Assembly: GCA_900541495.1 (NCBI GenBank) | Contig: UQKC01000001.1 | Coordinates: 110,312 to 174,311 of the forward strand | Direction: 5' to 3' | DNA: 64,000 bases | Origin: an uncultured Ruminococcus sp. | GTDB lineage: Bacteria; Bacillota; Clostridia; Oscillospirales; Ruminococcaceae | Part shown: one piece after another, positions 33,981 to 43,107 of the stretch | Position numbering within the stretch: the stretch's first letter is position 1 | Layout of the letters: each line of letters begins with the position of its first letter | Notes under the pieces: generated by a model | The model's input: only the letters and a program-made list of their open reading frames with translations | Database searches by the model: none | Told to the model about the DNA's origin: nothing | Program-made: the position numbers and the translations under genes

Positions 33981-35186
33981 TCAGCTTGCCTGCTTCATTT
34001 GTTCATACATTGTATCGGCAAAAACAGCATAGCCCTTTGTCGGATTATTTATAAAAACGTGTGTTACTGCACCAACTATCTTTCCGTCTTGGATAATTGG
34101 ACTTCCGCTCATTCCCTGAACAATGCCACCTGCTTCACGAAGCAGACGTTCATCGGTCACTCTTATTACCATATCACGGGAGTCCTCATTTCCCGAATGA
34201 TCTATCTTTTCAATAGTTATTTCATAACGTTGAGGACGTGTTCCGCTTATGGTAGTGTAAATGTATGCTTTTCCCGTTTTTATCTCGCTGTTTAATCCGA
34301 GCGGAATAGCCTCATTTACACCAGAGAAATCATCGAGCGTCCCAAATAATCCCACTGTTGTATTATCGGTAAGCGTTCCCATAGAAAAAGACGAAACAAA
34401 TCCTCCCACAAGTTCACCTGGGAAACCCGATTTTCCCTTTTTCACTCCGCTTATAGAGACCTTTACCACTTCGCCCGAATCAAGAGGCATAAGATTGCCT
34501 GTGTCTATATCACAAACAGGGTGTCCAAGTCCGCCGAACTGTTTTGTCTCGGGATCATAAAAAGTCATTGTTCCTATACCTGCCGAGCTGTCACGTACCC
34601 ATATTCCTGCACGGTAACTGTCGTCCGTGCTTGATATCTGCGGACAAAGCCACGCTGTAAATTCTCTCTCATTTCGTACCGCACTTACTTTAAGTGGTTT
34701 TCCACCGCTTGATGAAATGATATCCTCAACATCTTCATTTGATGAAACCTCTATTCCGTCAATGTTCTTTATTATATCTCCTGATTTAAGTCCGCAGCTT
34801 TCCCCCGGTGATATATAACCATTCTCCGTTTCAAAGCCGCTTACTTCAACGACAATAACACCGTCTGTCAGCAGCTTTATCCCAAATGGCTCTCCGCACG
34901 GAATAAGAACAGGCGTTTCAACAGGGAAAATATTGACCACTTTTATCGGGATAAGTCCAAGAAGTTTCAGCTCCGCCTGCTCTGCGGCTTCACTGTCGAT
35001 TTCAGTCAGATCGGTTTGCGAATTTGAACAGGGAACTGCATCTAACATAGCCGAGATATTCATTTTTCCGCCTTTGGTGATATAGTAATCATTTGGCAGA
35101 GTTTTGTTGAGGTATATTATAAATGCCGCTAAAGATAATATAACAGCAAATATGCAAAAAACAATGCTTTTTATAAGTTCCTGCAT
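33981..35186 (-). CDS. spoIVB: SpoIVB peptidase
   Basis: About 401 residues. An N-terminal membrane anchor (MQELIKSIVFCIFAVILSLA) is followed by a PDZ domain around residues 105-185 (GLKSGDIIKNIDGIEV) and an S55 serine-protease domain. The catalytic Ser is in GMSGSPIIQDG and a conserved His in FGGLGHPVCD. In sporulators it is secreted from the forespore and triggers SpoIVFB processing of pro-sigma-K. The ATG at 35186 has AAAGGA upstream; the frame extends to 35267 without a better site. Confidence 0.96.
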   Translation of the reverse strand: MQELIKSIVFCIFAVILSLAAFIIYLNKTLPNDYYITKGGKMNISAMLDAVPCSNSQTDLTEIDSEAAEQAELKLLGLIPIKVVNIFPVETPVLIPCGEPFGIKLLTDGVIVVEVSGFETENGYISPGESCGLKSGDIIKNIDGIEVSSNEDVEDIISSSGGKPLKVSAVRNEREFTAWLCPQISSTDDSYRAGIWVRDSSAGIGTMTFYDPETKQFGGLGHPVCDIDTGNLMPLDSGEVVKVSISGVKKGKSGFPGELVGGFVSSFSMGTLTDNTTVGLFGTLDDFSGVNEAIPLGLNSEIKTGKAYIYTTISGTRPQRYEITIEKIDHSGNEDSRDMVIRVTDERLLREAGGIVQGMSGSPIIQDGKIVGAVTHVFINNPTKGYAVFADTMYEQMKQAS

Positions 35187-35413
35187 TTTTATTTTCCTTT
35201 CTTTTCTTTCGTAACAGTATTTGGCTTTATTAAAATTGTTCTTTGCACATATAACAAAGCCGAACACTTATTCCCGAATTTTCCGTTTTCGACTCTCGCC
35301 GAGCTGTTATTACTATTCACATTTTGAAGCTTTTTATAAATTCTAATTATATGTTATTTTAAAGCCAAGCCTGCAAAAATAATGTAAAAATAAAGAATTT
35401 TAAAAAATTACCC

Positions 35414-35442
35414 TTGAATGTTCTTTAAGAGTATGCTATAAT
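35414..35442 (+). promoter_or_regulatory. extended -10 sigma-A promoter of the ACG-start membrane gene
   Basis: TTGAAT (35414-35419), 17-base spacer, TATAAT (35437-35442) with a TG one base upstream. The predicted transcript start is near 35449, only about 20 bases before the GGAGG ribosome site. Confidence 0.78.
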
Positions 35443-35479
35443 GAAAACGTTATTACAAAATTGACACGGAGGAGTTTTT

Positions 35480-35938
35480 ACGAAAAAAATTTCCAAGATC
35501 ACATTCATTTTAGCGGTAATTGCGGAAGTAATATGCTGTCTTGTTCTTAATACCCTCGGCGGTGCTGCTTTCATTATGAACGGTTATGAAAAATGCGGTA
35601 TTGCACTTTTCGCAAGCACGGTACTTCTTGTTGCCGCACTTGTTTTTATAAAATTCAAAAAATCACTTATACCGCTTATATTGACTATTTTGGGCTCGGC
35701 TTGCTACATCTATACGCTTGCTGTTATTGAAGCAATACCAAACGCAAAAATACCTAAGGAATATACAGAGGCTCTTTCAGCCAAGCATTTTCCGACCATT
35801 TCGGTCACTGTGCTTCTTATCCTGCTGATAATTTTTAACTTCTTCCGTGAGGAAGCTGTTCAGAAACGTTTGGAGAAAAGAAACGCCCGAAAAGCTGAAA
35901 GAGAACGCAGCCTTAATGATGACGAAAAAATACTTTGA
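35480..35938 (+). CDS. small membrane protein, probable ACG start
   Basis: 152 residues if started at the ACG at 35480. The frame is open from a TGA at 35462. Before ACG there is a near-ideal GGAGG (35468-35472) with a 7-base spacer, and between the TGA and the first ATG (35576) there is no ATG, GTG or TTG. The added N-terminus is KKISKITFILAVIAEV, a positively charged start and first membrane helix. Three further helices and a basic-acidic tail (EKRNARKAERERS) follow. From the ATG alone the protein would be 120 residues, lose its first helix and have no good ribosome site. The function is unknown. Confidence 0.65.
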   Translation, partial: TKKISKITFILAVIAEVICCLVLNTLGGAAFIMNGYEKCGIALFASTVLLVAALVFIKFKKSLIPLILTILGSACYIYTLAVIEAIPNAKIPKEYTEALSAKHFPTISVTVLLILLIIFNFFREEAVQKRLEKRNARKAERERSLNDDEKIL

Positions 35939-35942
35939 CTTA

Positions 35943-36074
35943 TACTGATTTTTAAACTGAAAGTATACAAAAAATCAAGCAAAAGCTCGCAGCTGTTAAA
36001 AACAGCTTGATGTTGAAAACAGCTTCATATGGCTTTTGCGCCGATTTTTTCTACACTTTGATCAAAATTTAGTA
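35943..36074 (+). repeat. MITE-like palindromic repeat, copy 2 (type B)
   Basis: 132 bp between the membrane gene and the LacI-type gene. The ends are TA-CTGATTTTTAAACTGAAAG and, inverted, TA-CTAAATTTTGATCAAAG. The arms continue with TACAAAAAATCAAGC and TAGAAAAAATCGGCGC. The centre holds an extra hairpin (CAGCTGTTAAAAACAGC). Confidence 0.85.
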
Positions 36075-36093
36075 TTATACTGGAGGAATAGAT

Positions 36094-37095
36094 TTGAACG
36101 TAACTATAAAAGACGTTGCCAAAGCCGCAGGCGTTTCCGTTGCGACTGTTTCAAGAGTGCTTAACAAAAGCGCTACCGTTTCCGAAGCCGCCGCAGAGCA
36201 GGTAAACAACGCCATAAAAGAGCTTGGCTACAACCCAAATTTTCTCGGAAGAAACCTCCGCAAATGTGAAACCAATGTTATTCTTGCAATACTTCCCTCT
36301 ACAGAACATTCGTTTTATAACGAAATAATAAAAGGTATGCAGAGTGCCGCTTCCGAAAACGGCTATGATATACTCCTTTGCACTTCAAACAGCTCACATT
36401 CCACGGAAACAAGAATGCTCGGTATGCTTTACAACAGAACTGTTGACGCTGCTGTAATGCTCGGAACTCAGCTTTCCGCTGAAGAGCTCAATGAGCTTAA
36501 TGAAAAGCATTATATTGCTATCTGCTGCGAGCGTGTTGAGGGCGCAAATGTTCTCACCGTTACTGTTGACGATGAAAGCGGAGCTTATACAGCTGTAAAG
36601 AATCTTATTTCACTCGGCCACAGAAAGATCGCCATTGTTTCTACCGAAGGAATGGCTCGTTCTTCAAAAGACAGAGAACACGGCTATATAAAGGCTTTGA
36701 ACGAATTTGATATTCCCGTAAGAGAAGAATATATCTATCGCGGAACATACGACCCATACAACGGTGGAAAGGCATTCGAGCAGTTTATGGCTCTCCCGGA
36801 GCCTCCAACGGCTATCTTCTGCATTTCCGATCTTCTTGCGGCAGGAACGATGAAAAAAGCAATTTCAAGCGGCTACAAGATTGGGGAAGATATTTCCGTC
36901 TGCGGATTTGATAATATCCAGATGTGTGAACTTTACAATCCGGGCATCACGACAATTGAACAACCTGCATTTGAGATTGGCAAAACAGTCATAAACGAGC
37001 TCGTACAAAACATAAAGCAAAATCAGAAAAAAGGCAGACACATAAAGCTGAATTACAGACTTATTCAGCGAGAATCCGTTCAGAAAGCAAAATAA
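36094..37095 (+). CDS. LacI family transcriptional regulator
   Basis: 333 residues. The N-terminal DNA-binding helix-turn-helix is MNVTIKDVAKAAGVSVATVSRVLN with the hinge helix region following. The periplasmic-binding-like ligand domain includes ATFxxSD-type sequence PTAIFCISDLLAAGTMKKA. The start is TTG, preceded by GGAGG. It probably senses a sugar or related metabolite. No sugar-utilisation gene is adjacent, so the target is not evident. Repeat copy 2 ends 20 bases upstream and may form part of the promoter. Confidence 0.92.
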   Translation: MNVTIKDVAKAAGVSVATVSRVLNKSATVSEAAAEQVNNAIKELGYNPNFLGRNLRKCETNVILAILPSTEHSFYNEIIKGMQSAASENGYDILLCTSNSSHSTETRMLGMLYNRTVDAAVMLGTQLSAEELNELNEKHYIAICCERVEGANVLTVTVDDESGAYTAVKNLISLGHRKIAIVSTEGMARSSKDREHGYIKALNEFDIPVREEYIYRGTYDPYNGGKAFEQFMALPEPPTAIFCISDLLAAGTMKKAISSGYKIGEDISVCGFDNIQMCELYNPGITTIEQPAFEIGKTVINELVQNIKQNQKKGRHIKLNYRLIQRESVQKAK

Positions 37096-37096
37096 A

Positions 37097-37147
37097 AAAA
37101 AACACAGTTTACTTTTTAAAACCAAAAAGTAAACTGTGTTTTTTTAT
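37097..37147. terminator. bidirectional terminator between the LacI-type gene and radA
   Basis: AAACACAGTTTACTTTTT pairs perfectly with AAAAAGTAAACTGTGTTT around AAAACC, with A/T runs on both sides. It serves the convergent genes on either side. Confidence 0.93.
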
Positions 37148-37159
37148 ATGCTGAGATAC

Positions 37160-38566
37160 TTATTCAGCTTTTTCATCATTATTGTTTCTGATAACAAAAA
37201 AAGCTTGTTTTACGGAGGAAACTCCCGTTACTCTAATCTTCGTATTGTTCCTGTCAATGAGTTTCATTGACTGCTTTGGGATAATGCAATGCTCGAAACC
37301 AAGGCGCTCCGCTTCACGGATCCGCTGAGGGATATTTGCCACACTTCGTATTTCTCCGCCAAGTCCGATCTCGCCGAAAGCTATCATTTTTTTGTCGAGT
37401 ACGGTATCATAGAAACCGCTGTACAGCGCCAGTGCGACCGATAAGTCGCCTGCCGTTTCATCAAGTCGGAAACCACCGACAACATTCAGAAAAACATCGA
37501 GCGTTCCGAAGAACATTCCCGCACGTTTTTCAAGGACTGCGATTATCATTGCAAGGCGGTTGTAGTCAAAGCCTGTGACTGTTCTTCTCGGGGCGGAAAA
37601 GCCGCTTTTTGTGACAAGCGCCTGAACTTCGGCAAGTATCGGTCGGCTGCCCTCCATTATGCAGGCAACGCAGCAGCCCGAAACTCCCTCGGGTCTGCCC
37701 GAAAGCAGCATTGCAGACGGATTTTCGACCTCTTCAAGTCCAGAATTGCCCATTTCAAAAACGCCTATCTCATTAGTTGAGCCGTAACGGTTTTTTACAG
37801 CACGGAGAAGTCGGTAGCTGAGGTGTCTTTCTCCTTCAAAATATAGAACTGCGTCAACGATATGCTCCATTACCTTTGGACCTGCGATAGCGCCGTCCTT
37901 ATTTACATGGCTGACAATAAATATCGGTATTTCCTCGGATTTTGCCGTTCGCATAAACAGATTTGTACACTCCCTGACCTGCGAAATGCTGCCCGATGTG
38001 CTGTTTATCTCGCTCAAAGTCATTGTTTGAATAGAGTCGATTATTGCAATATCGGGTTTGCTCGATATTATCGTATCGGAGGTCGCACCTGCATCATTTG
38101 TCGATAAAATGTACAGATTCGGGGTATCAACGCCCAGTCGTGCGGCACGGAGCTTTATCTGACGTACACTTTCTTCTCCCGAAATATACAGTATCGAATG
38201 TTCCTCGCCGAGATATTTGCATATCTGCAAAAGGAGCGTCGATTTTCCTATACCGGGTTCACCACCGAGAAGCACAAGCGAACCCTTTACCAGACCTCCG
38301 CCGAGGACACGGTCAAGCTCGCTTATTCCCGTTGAATAGCGTATCTCATCGTCCGTTCCTATCTGCGTGAGATCTTTTATCTGCGAAGAGAGGTCACGGC
38401 TCGCCGAAGCTGACGCACTTTTTAGTGAAGAGCCTTTTGGTGCAGACTGAACTTCCTGCTCTTCAAGTGTATTCCATTCGCCGCAGGAAGGGCATTTACC
38501 GTTCCACTTTGAACATTCAAAGCCGCACTCCGAGCAGACATATACTATTTTGGACTTTCCTGCCAT
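37160..38566 (-). CDS. radA: DNA repair protein RadA
   Basis: About 468 residues. A C4 zinc finger (CSECGFECSKWNGKCPSCG) opens the protein. A RecA-like ATPase with GGEPGIGKST and the RadA KNRFG-type motif (KNRYGS) follows, and then a Lon-protease-like domain (VTGFDYNRLAMIIAVLEKRAG). It promotes branch migration in recombination repair. The ATG at 38566 has GGAAA upstream and gives the standard MAGKSK start; the frame reaches 38593. Confidence 0.96.
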   Translation of the reverse strand: MAGKSKIVYVCSECGFECSKWNGKCPSCGEWNTLEEQEVQSAPKGSSLKSASASASRDLSSQIKDLTQIGTDDEIRYSTGISELDRVLGGGLVKGSLVLLGGEPGIGKSTLLLQICKYLGEEHSILYISGEESVRQIKLRAARLGVDTPNLYILSTNDAGATSDTIISSKPDIAIIDSIQTMTLSEINSTSGSISQVRECTNLFMRTAKSEEIPIFIVSHVNKDGAIAGPKVMEHIVDAVLYFEGERHLSYRLLRAVKNRYGSTNEIGVFEMGNSGLEEVENPSAMLLSGRPEGVSGCCVACIMEGSRPILAEVQALVTKSGFSAPRRTVTGFDYNRLAMIIAVLEKRAGMFFGTLDVFLNVVGGFRLDETAGDLSVALALYSGFYDTVLDKKMIAFGEIGLGGEIRSVANIPQRIREAERLGFEHCIIPKQSMKLIDRNNTKIRVTGVSSVKQAFFVIRNNNDEKAE

Positions 38567-38614
38567 TTTATTTTTCCTTTCCGAAATAAGCACACGACCT
38601 GCTCGGGTCAGAAC

Positions 38615-39340
38615 TTATTCCGTTGCAATGAATTCATTTATTCCCGAAAATACTGTAAATGCGACCTGCTGCTGATAATCCTTATTCGTAAGCTTTGCAG
38701 CTTCATCGGGGTTGGAGAGAAATCCGCACTCGACCATTACCGCAGGATTATTGCAGTAATAGCAAAGGTACAGTTCGTCTTTGCAAAGCTTTGTTTCACG
38801 CTCGTTATCGGGCTGAAGATTTGCTACAAATCTGTTTTTCATAATGCCTGCAAGACGTTCGCTTTCCTCGTTTTTATCCGAATAGAACATCTGCGCACCG
38901 CTGTATTTCGGGTCGGTAAAGGTGTTCTGGTGGATAGAAACACAAACGCAGTCGGGATATTTGTTGAAAAGCGCAAGACGGTTTTCCATATCGGAGATCT
39001 TCTGATTGCGAAGACCCTCAACACCCTTATCGTGAATAGAGATATCCTTTATGCGTGTAGCTTCAACGTTATAGCCGAACAGCCTTGCCATATCTCGGAC
39101 GGAGAGCAGGATATTTAGATTTATCCCCTTTTCTGTTTTGCCGTCCGCACTTGAACAGCCACCGTCCATTCCACCGTGTCCCGCATCAAGAACGATCATT
39201 TTCTGATCCGAAAGCTCTGTAGATGTCAGAACAGCATTTTCCAATCTTGACTTTGCATATAGTATCGTTCCTGTAAAAATACATACCGCTGCGAGAGCGA
39301 CAGCAGCGGTAAACTTCCTTTTATGCTTTGCAGAAACCAT
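38615..39340 (-). CDS. cwlD: N-acetylmuramoyl-L-alanine amidase CwlD
   Basis: 241 residues. An N-terminal signal/anchor segment precedes an Amidase_3 domain. Zinc ligands lie in VLDAGHGGMDGG, EKGINL (Glu) and VSIHQNTF, and the catalytic Glu is in AVMVECGFLSN. In sporulators CwlD and PdaA together make the muramic delta-lactam of cortex peptidoglycan, and a PdaA-like gene is in this window at 60.8 kb. It starts near a weak GGAGG site. Confidence 0.93.
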   Translation of the reverse strand: MVSAKHKRKFTAAVALAAVCIFTGTILYAKSRLENAVLTSTELSDQKMIVLDAGHGGMDGGCSSADGKTEKGINLNILLSVRDMARLFGYNVEATRIKDISIHDKGVEGLRNQKISDMENRLALFNKYPDCVCVSIHQNTFTDPKYSGAQMFYSDKNEESERLAGIMKNRFVANLQPDNERETKLCKDELYLCYYCNNPAVMVECGFLSNPDEAAKLTNKDYQQQVAFTVFSGINEFIATE

Positions 39341-39398
39341 AGTTTTTTCCTCCCATAAGGCTTGTTTAGTGCATTATATGAGAGCCAAAAAACTATTA

Positions 39399-39878
39399 TT
39401 ACTTCATCTTTTCCATTATGCAGACAGCATGAGCGGCAATCCCCTCTCCGCTGCCCGTAAAGCCGAGCTTTTCCTCGGTCGTGGCTTTCACGCTTATGTT
39501 GTCGATATCGGTATTGCAGGCTTTGGCGATATTCTCACGCATACTGCCGATATACCCTGCAAGCTTAGGCGCTTGACACAGTATTATTGAATCGATATTT
39601 CCGACAGTGAAGCCTTTTTCTTCGGTTATTCTTATTACCTGCTCCAGCAGTTTTATGCTGTCTGCACCTTTATATGCGCTGTCATCGTCGGGAAAGAGCT
39701 TTCCTATATCACCGAGGGCGAGCGCACCGAGAATAGAATCCATTATCGCGTGAACGAGCACATCTGCATCGGAATGTCCGAGCAGACCTTTTTCGTATGG
39801 TATATCCACTCCGCCGAGGATAAGCTTTCTTCCCTCAGCAAGACGGTGAACGTCATAGCCGTGACCTATTCTGAACAT
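39399..39878 (-). CDS. ispF: 2-C-methyl-D-erythritol 2,4-cyclodiphosphate synthase
   Basis: 159 residues. The signature GHGYDVHRL contains the zinc Asp/His, GHSDADVLVHAIMDSILGALALGD carries further ligands, and the C-terminal TTEEKLGFTGSGEGIA matches IspF. It catalyses the cyclisation step of the non-mevalonate isoprenoid pathway. It lies two bases downstream of ispD, with which it is usually coupled. Confidence 0.96.
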   Translation of the reverse strand: MFRIGHGYDVHRLAEGRKLILGGVDIPYEKGLLGHSDADVLVHAIMDSILGALALGDIGKLFPDDDSAYKGADSIKLLEQVIRITEEKGFTVGNIDSIILCQAPKLAGYIGSMRENIAKACNTDIDNISVKATTEEKLGFTGSGEGIAAHAVCIMEKMK

Positions 39879-39880
39879 AG

Positions 39881-40570
39881 TTACGAATTTCCTTTCAGAA
39901 GTATCTCCGCAACGGCGATATCTTCGGGCGTTGTTATCTTTATATTGCGGTAGCTTGATTCGGTCATTGCAACCTTCGCGCCTACCGCTTCGGCAAGCTG
40001 ACAGTCATCGGTGAAATCAAGCTCGTGGCTGTTTGCAAAGTTTATCCCCTTTACATAGATATCCTTGCGGAATATCTGTGGAGTTTGGGTGATATAAAGC
40101 TTTCTTCGGTCGGGTGTATCAGTTATAAGACCACCGTCAACGTTCTTTATCGTGTCCTTTACGGGAACGCCGAGAACTGCTCCGCCGAAAATTGAAGCGT
40201 CCCTTATGCACTGTTTTATATTTTCGGGAGAAACAAGCGGTCTTGCGCCATCATGAACTGCGACATATCTTGTTTTCTTTGATACTTCCCTATATGCATT
40301 AAAAATCGACTGCTGACGTGTTTCGCCGCCTTTTACGACAGCTTTCAGCTTTGTTACGCCGTACTTTTCACACAGCTTTTTATACTCTTCAATATCACAT
40401 TCGCGGACCGAAACTATTATCTCCGTTACCTCTTCAAGCTGTTCAAAAGCAAGCATTGAACGAACTGCAACGGGTATTCCGTCAAGTTCAAGAAGCTGTT
40501 TATTCACGCCATTCATTCGGGAAAAGCTCCCTGCGCAGGCGATTATTGCCGATACCGTTATTTCGGACAT
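39881..40570 (-). CDS. ispD: 2-C-methyl-D-erythritol 4-phosphate cytidylyltransferase
   Basis: 229 residues. The N-terminal nucleotide-binding loop IIACAGSFSRMNGVNKQ is a variant of AAGxGxRMxxxxxKQ. The blocks VHDGARPLV and GVPVKDTIK, with a C-terminal TPEDIAVAE, are typical of IspD. It activates methylerythritol phosphate with CTP. It forms the ispD-ispF operon of the MEP pathway. Confidence 0.95.
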   Translation of the reverse strand: MSEITVSAIIACAGSFSRMNGVNKQLLELDGIPVAVRSMLAFEQLEEVTEIIVSVRECDIEEYKKLCEKYGVTKLKAVVKGGETRQQSIFNAYREVSKKTRYVAVHDGARPLVSPENIKQCIRDASIFGGAVLGVPVKDTIKNVDGGLITDTPDRRKLYITQTPQIFRKDIYVKGINFANSHELDFTDDCQLAEAVGAKVAMTESSYRNIKITTPEDIAVAEILLKGNS

Positions 40571-40624
40571 TTTATATGACCATTCCTTTCGGGTATATGT
40601 AAAGGCTATTTACTTGACACATTA

Positions 40625-41737
40625 TCAAAGCATTTCTTTGAAATTTCCGAGTAGGCGGAACGAGCTCATCTCTTTTTTCAAGTCATCAAGCAGAGCTGTT
40701 ACCTTTGCATCAAGGCAGTTTCCGACAAAATCGAGGAAGAACATAAACTCGAAGTCGCTTCCTGCGATACTTTTACTCTCTATCTTTGTAAGGTTGATGC
40801 CATTTACAGAGAATTTTGTGAGAAGACGGTTGAGCGCCCCCTTTGTATGCGGTATGGTAAGAAGAACAGATACGATATCCGAATCACTGTTAACGGTGAG
40901 ATTTTTCGAGAAACAGATAAAACGTGTATAGTTTGGCTGTGCATCAGCGATATTCCTGCTCAAAATTTCAAGTCCGAGCAATTCAGCGCAGCTTTCCGAG
41001 CATATACAAGCGATAGGCTCACTGCTGTTGGACACAAACTCTGCCGAGAGCGCTGTATTCGCAAAATCGTATGTTTCAAATCCGCTGTTTTTCAAAAATT
41101 TTGAACACTGAGAAAGTGCTTCGTTCTTTGAATAGACCTTTTTCACATCGGAAAGTTTTGTTCCTTTTTTGGCGGCAAGACAATGGGTTATTTCCACTCT
41201 GACGAGAGAATTTATGAAAAACTGTCTTCTGCCCATAAGTTCGTAGGTTTCCGTTATTGAGCCGATCGTCGAATTTTCGAGCGGAAGAAGTCCGTATTCA
41301 CACTCGCCGCTTTCGACCGCATCAAAAACATCTTCAAAACTGCGGTAAAATACCGACGGATTATCGCCGAAGAGCTTCTTGCAGGCAATAGCCGAATACG
41401 CTCCGTCCGTTCCCTGACAAGCTATTTTCCCTGCTTTTTCGGCGGAAAAAGAACTGTATTCCCTCTTTTTATCGGCAGCCATTCCGATATTCTGTATGCT
41501 CTTGCTGATATCCATAATATTCTGGAACAGAACAGCCGCGCCGTCTTTGAGATCATCGGGGGAATTTGCTCTTATATTGTCGATTATCTGCTGTTCCCTG
41601 CCGCCCTGCATAACAGGAAGATCGTGCGTTTTCTTATACTCGCCGACCTGACGGCAAACGTCCATTCTTTCAATAAAAAGCTTCAAAATTTCGCTGTCTA
41701 TCTCGTCGATCCGGTTTCTTAAAGTTGAAAGATCCAT
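40625..41737 (-). CDS. pheA: bifunctional chorismate mutase/prephenate dehydratase
   Basis: About 370 residues. An AroQ-type chorismate mutase (LRNRIDEIDSEILKLFIERMDVCRQVGEYK, about 3-35) is followed by prephenate dehydratase (GTDGAYSAIACKKLF, LPLENSTIGSI) and a C-terminal ACT domain (TIPHTKGALNRLLTKF; the ESRP site reads ESKS). It makes phenylpyruvate for phenylalanine synthesis and is expected to be feedback controlled through ACT. The ATG at 41737 has AGAGG six bases upstream. The frame opens at 41800. Confidence 0.93.
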   Translation of the reverse strand: MDLSTLRNRIDEIDSEILKLFIERMDVCRQVGEYKKTHDLPVMQGGREQQIIDNIRANSPDDLKDGAAVLFQNIMDISKSIQNIGMAADKKREYSSFSAEKAGKIACQGTDGAYSAIACKKLFGDNPSVFYRSFEDVFDAVESGECEYGLLPLENSTIGSITETYELMGRRQFFINSLVRVEITHCLAAKKGTKLSDVKKVYSKNEALSQCSKFLKNSGFETYDFANTALSAEFVSNSSEPIACICSESCAELLGLEILSRNIADAQPNYTRFICFSKNLTVNSDSDIVSVLLTIPHTKGALNRLLTKFSVNGINLTKIESKSIAGSDFEFMFFLDFVGNCLDAKVTALLDDLKKEMSSFRLLGNFKEML

Positions 41738-41877
41738 AGCATACCTCTGTAAAAAATGATATAATGTATTTATTATACTACAATTTTTATATAAATTCAA
41801 GCAAAATTTTCATTTTTGCAAGCAGAGAAAAATTTTCCCGACATTCACCCAAAACGCAGAAAAAATTGCAAAAACAG

Positions 41878-41906
41878 TTGCAGAATTTCTTTGAATATGG
41901 TATAAT
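41878..41906 (+). promoter_or_regulatory. sigma-A promoter of the ruvC operon
   Basis: TTGCAG (41878-41883), 17-base spacer, TATAAT (41901-41906), about 65 bases before the ruvC start. Confidence 0.75.
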
Positions 41907-41971
41907 AAATTGTTATGTTGCAGGAACACGCATTTCAGTGTTTTACGCAGCGCCGAAAGGAACATATTTTT

Positions 41972-42463
41972 ATGAGAATACTCGGTATCGACCCGGGATA
42001 TGCGATAGTCGGATTCGGTGTGCTTGAATATGACGGGTATAAATTCACACCCGTTCACTTTGGTGCGATAACGACCGAGGCAAAAACCGACTTCAATATG
42101 CGGTTAAAGACGATTTATGATGATATGAACACGGTTCTTTCCACATTCAAGCCTGAAGTAATGGCGATAGAAAAGCTTTTTTTCAACACTAACCAGAAAA
42201 CGGGCATTGATGTTGCTCAGGCAAGAGGTGTTACACTGCTTGCGGCAACGAATATGGGAATACCGATATATGAATACACGCCTTTACAGGTAAAGCAGTC
42301 CGTTGTCGGCTATGGCAGAGCGGAAAAGCCGCAGGTCATGGAGATGACACGGCGAATACTCGGTCTTGCTTCCGTCCCGAAGCCCGATGATACAGCCGAT
42401 GCACTCGCCATTGCGATATGTCACGGTCATGCAAGCGGCGGTGTAAAAATCCCAAAGTATTAA
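41972..42463 (+). CDS. ruvC: Holliday junction resolvase RuvC
   Basis: About 163 residues. It opens MRILGIDPGYAIVGFG with the first catalytic Asp. The second acidic region is in EVMAIEKLFFNTNQKT and the last in the C-terminal PDDTADALAIAICHGH. It resolves four-way junctions with RuvAB. The ATG at 41972 gives the family N-terminus; the frame reaches back to 41915 without a reasonable start. It is the first gene of ruvC-ruvA-[phosphodiesterase-like]-ruvB. Confidence 0.95.
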   Translation: MRILGIDPGYAIVGFGVLEYDGYKFTPVHFGAITTEAKTDFNMRLKTIYDDMNTVLSTFKPEVMAIEKLFFNTNQKTGIDVAQARGVTLLAATNMGIPIYEYTPLQVKQSVVGYGRAEKPQVMEMTRRILGLASVPKPDDTADALAIAICHGHASGGVKIPKY

Positions 42464-42475
42464 GGAGAATCCATT

Positions 42476-43084
42476 ATGATATACAGCGTAAGAGGAAAGC
42501 TTATTCACAAGGAACAATCGCTTGCGGTCGTAGAATGCGGCGGCGTTGGATATGCTTGCAGAACCACGCTCTCCACGCTTTCCAAGCTTGGGGAAAACGG
42601 TTCGGAATGTTTTCTTTATACATATATGCACGTTCGCGAGGACGCTGTTGAGCTTTTCGGCTTCATTTCACAGCAGGAACTCAACTGCTTCAAAATGCTG
42701 CTTTCCGTTTCGGGTGTTGGCCCTAAGGCTGCACTTGCGATACTTTCCGATACGACCCCCGAAAACTTTGCTCTTAACGTTGCAACGGGCGATTACAAAG
42801 CTTTCACAAAGACAAAAGGCGTTGGCCCGAAGCTTGCACAGCGAGTCGTGCTTGAACTCAAAGACAAGATCACGAACGAACAGCTCACATCGGGCGTTAC
42901 GGGTATATCCGAGATCAGCACGGCTGTTTCCTCGGGCGGCAATCAGGGCGAGGCTATTTCCGCACTCGTTGTGCTTGGATATTCTCAGGCAGAGGCAGCT
43001 TCGGTCATTGCAAAGCTTGACCCATCGATGTCCGTTGAAGATCTTATAAAGAATGCACTGAAAAAGATCGCAGCATCAATGTAA
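42476..43084 (+). CDS. ruvA: Holliday junction branch migration protein RuvA
   Basis: 202 residues, normal size. An N-terminal OB fold (GKLIHKEQSLAVVECGGVGYACR) is followed by tandem HhH motifs (LLSVSGVGPKAALAIL and FTKTKGVGPKLAQRVVLELK) and a C-terminal domain that contacts RuvB (AVSSGGNQGEAISALVVLGY). It recognises the junction and loads RuvB. A 12-base gap separates it from ruvC. Confidence 0.96.
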   Translation: MIYSVRGKLIHKEQSLAVVECGGVGYACRTTLSTLSKLGENGSECFLYTYMHVREDAVELFGFISQQELNCFKMLLSVSGVGPKAALAILSDTTPENFALNVATGDYKAFTKTKGVGPKLAQRVVLELKDKITNEQLTSGVTGISEISTAVSSGGNQGEAISALVVLGYSQAEAASVIAKLDPSMSVEDLIKNALKKIAASM

Positions 43085-43107
43085 TTTCGTAAAGGAACTG
43101 TTTTGCT

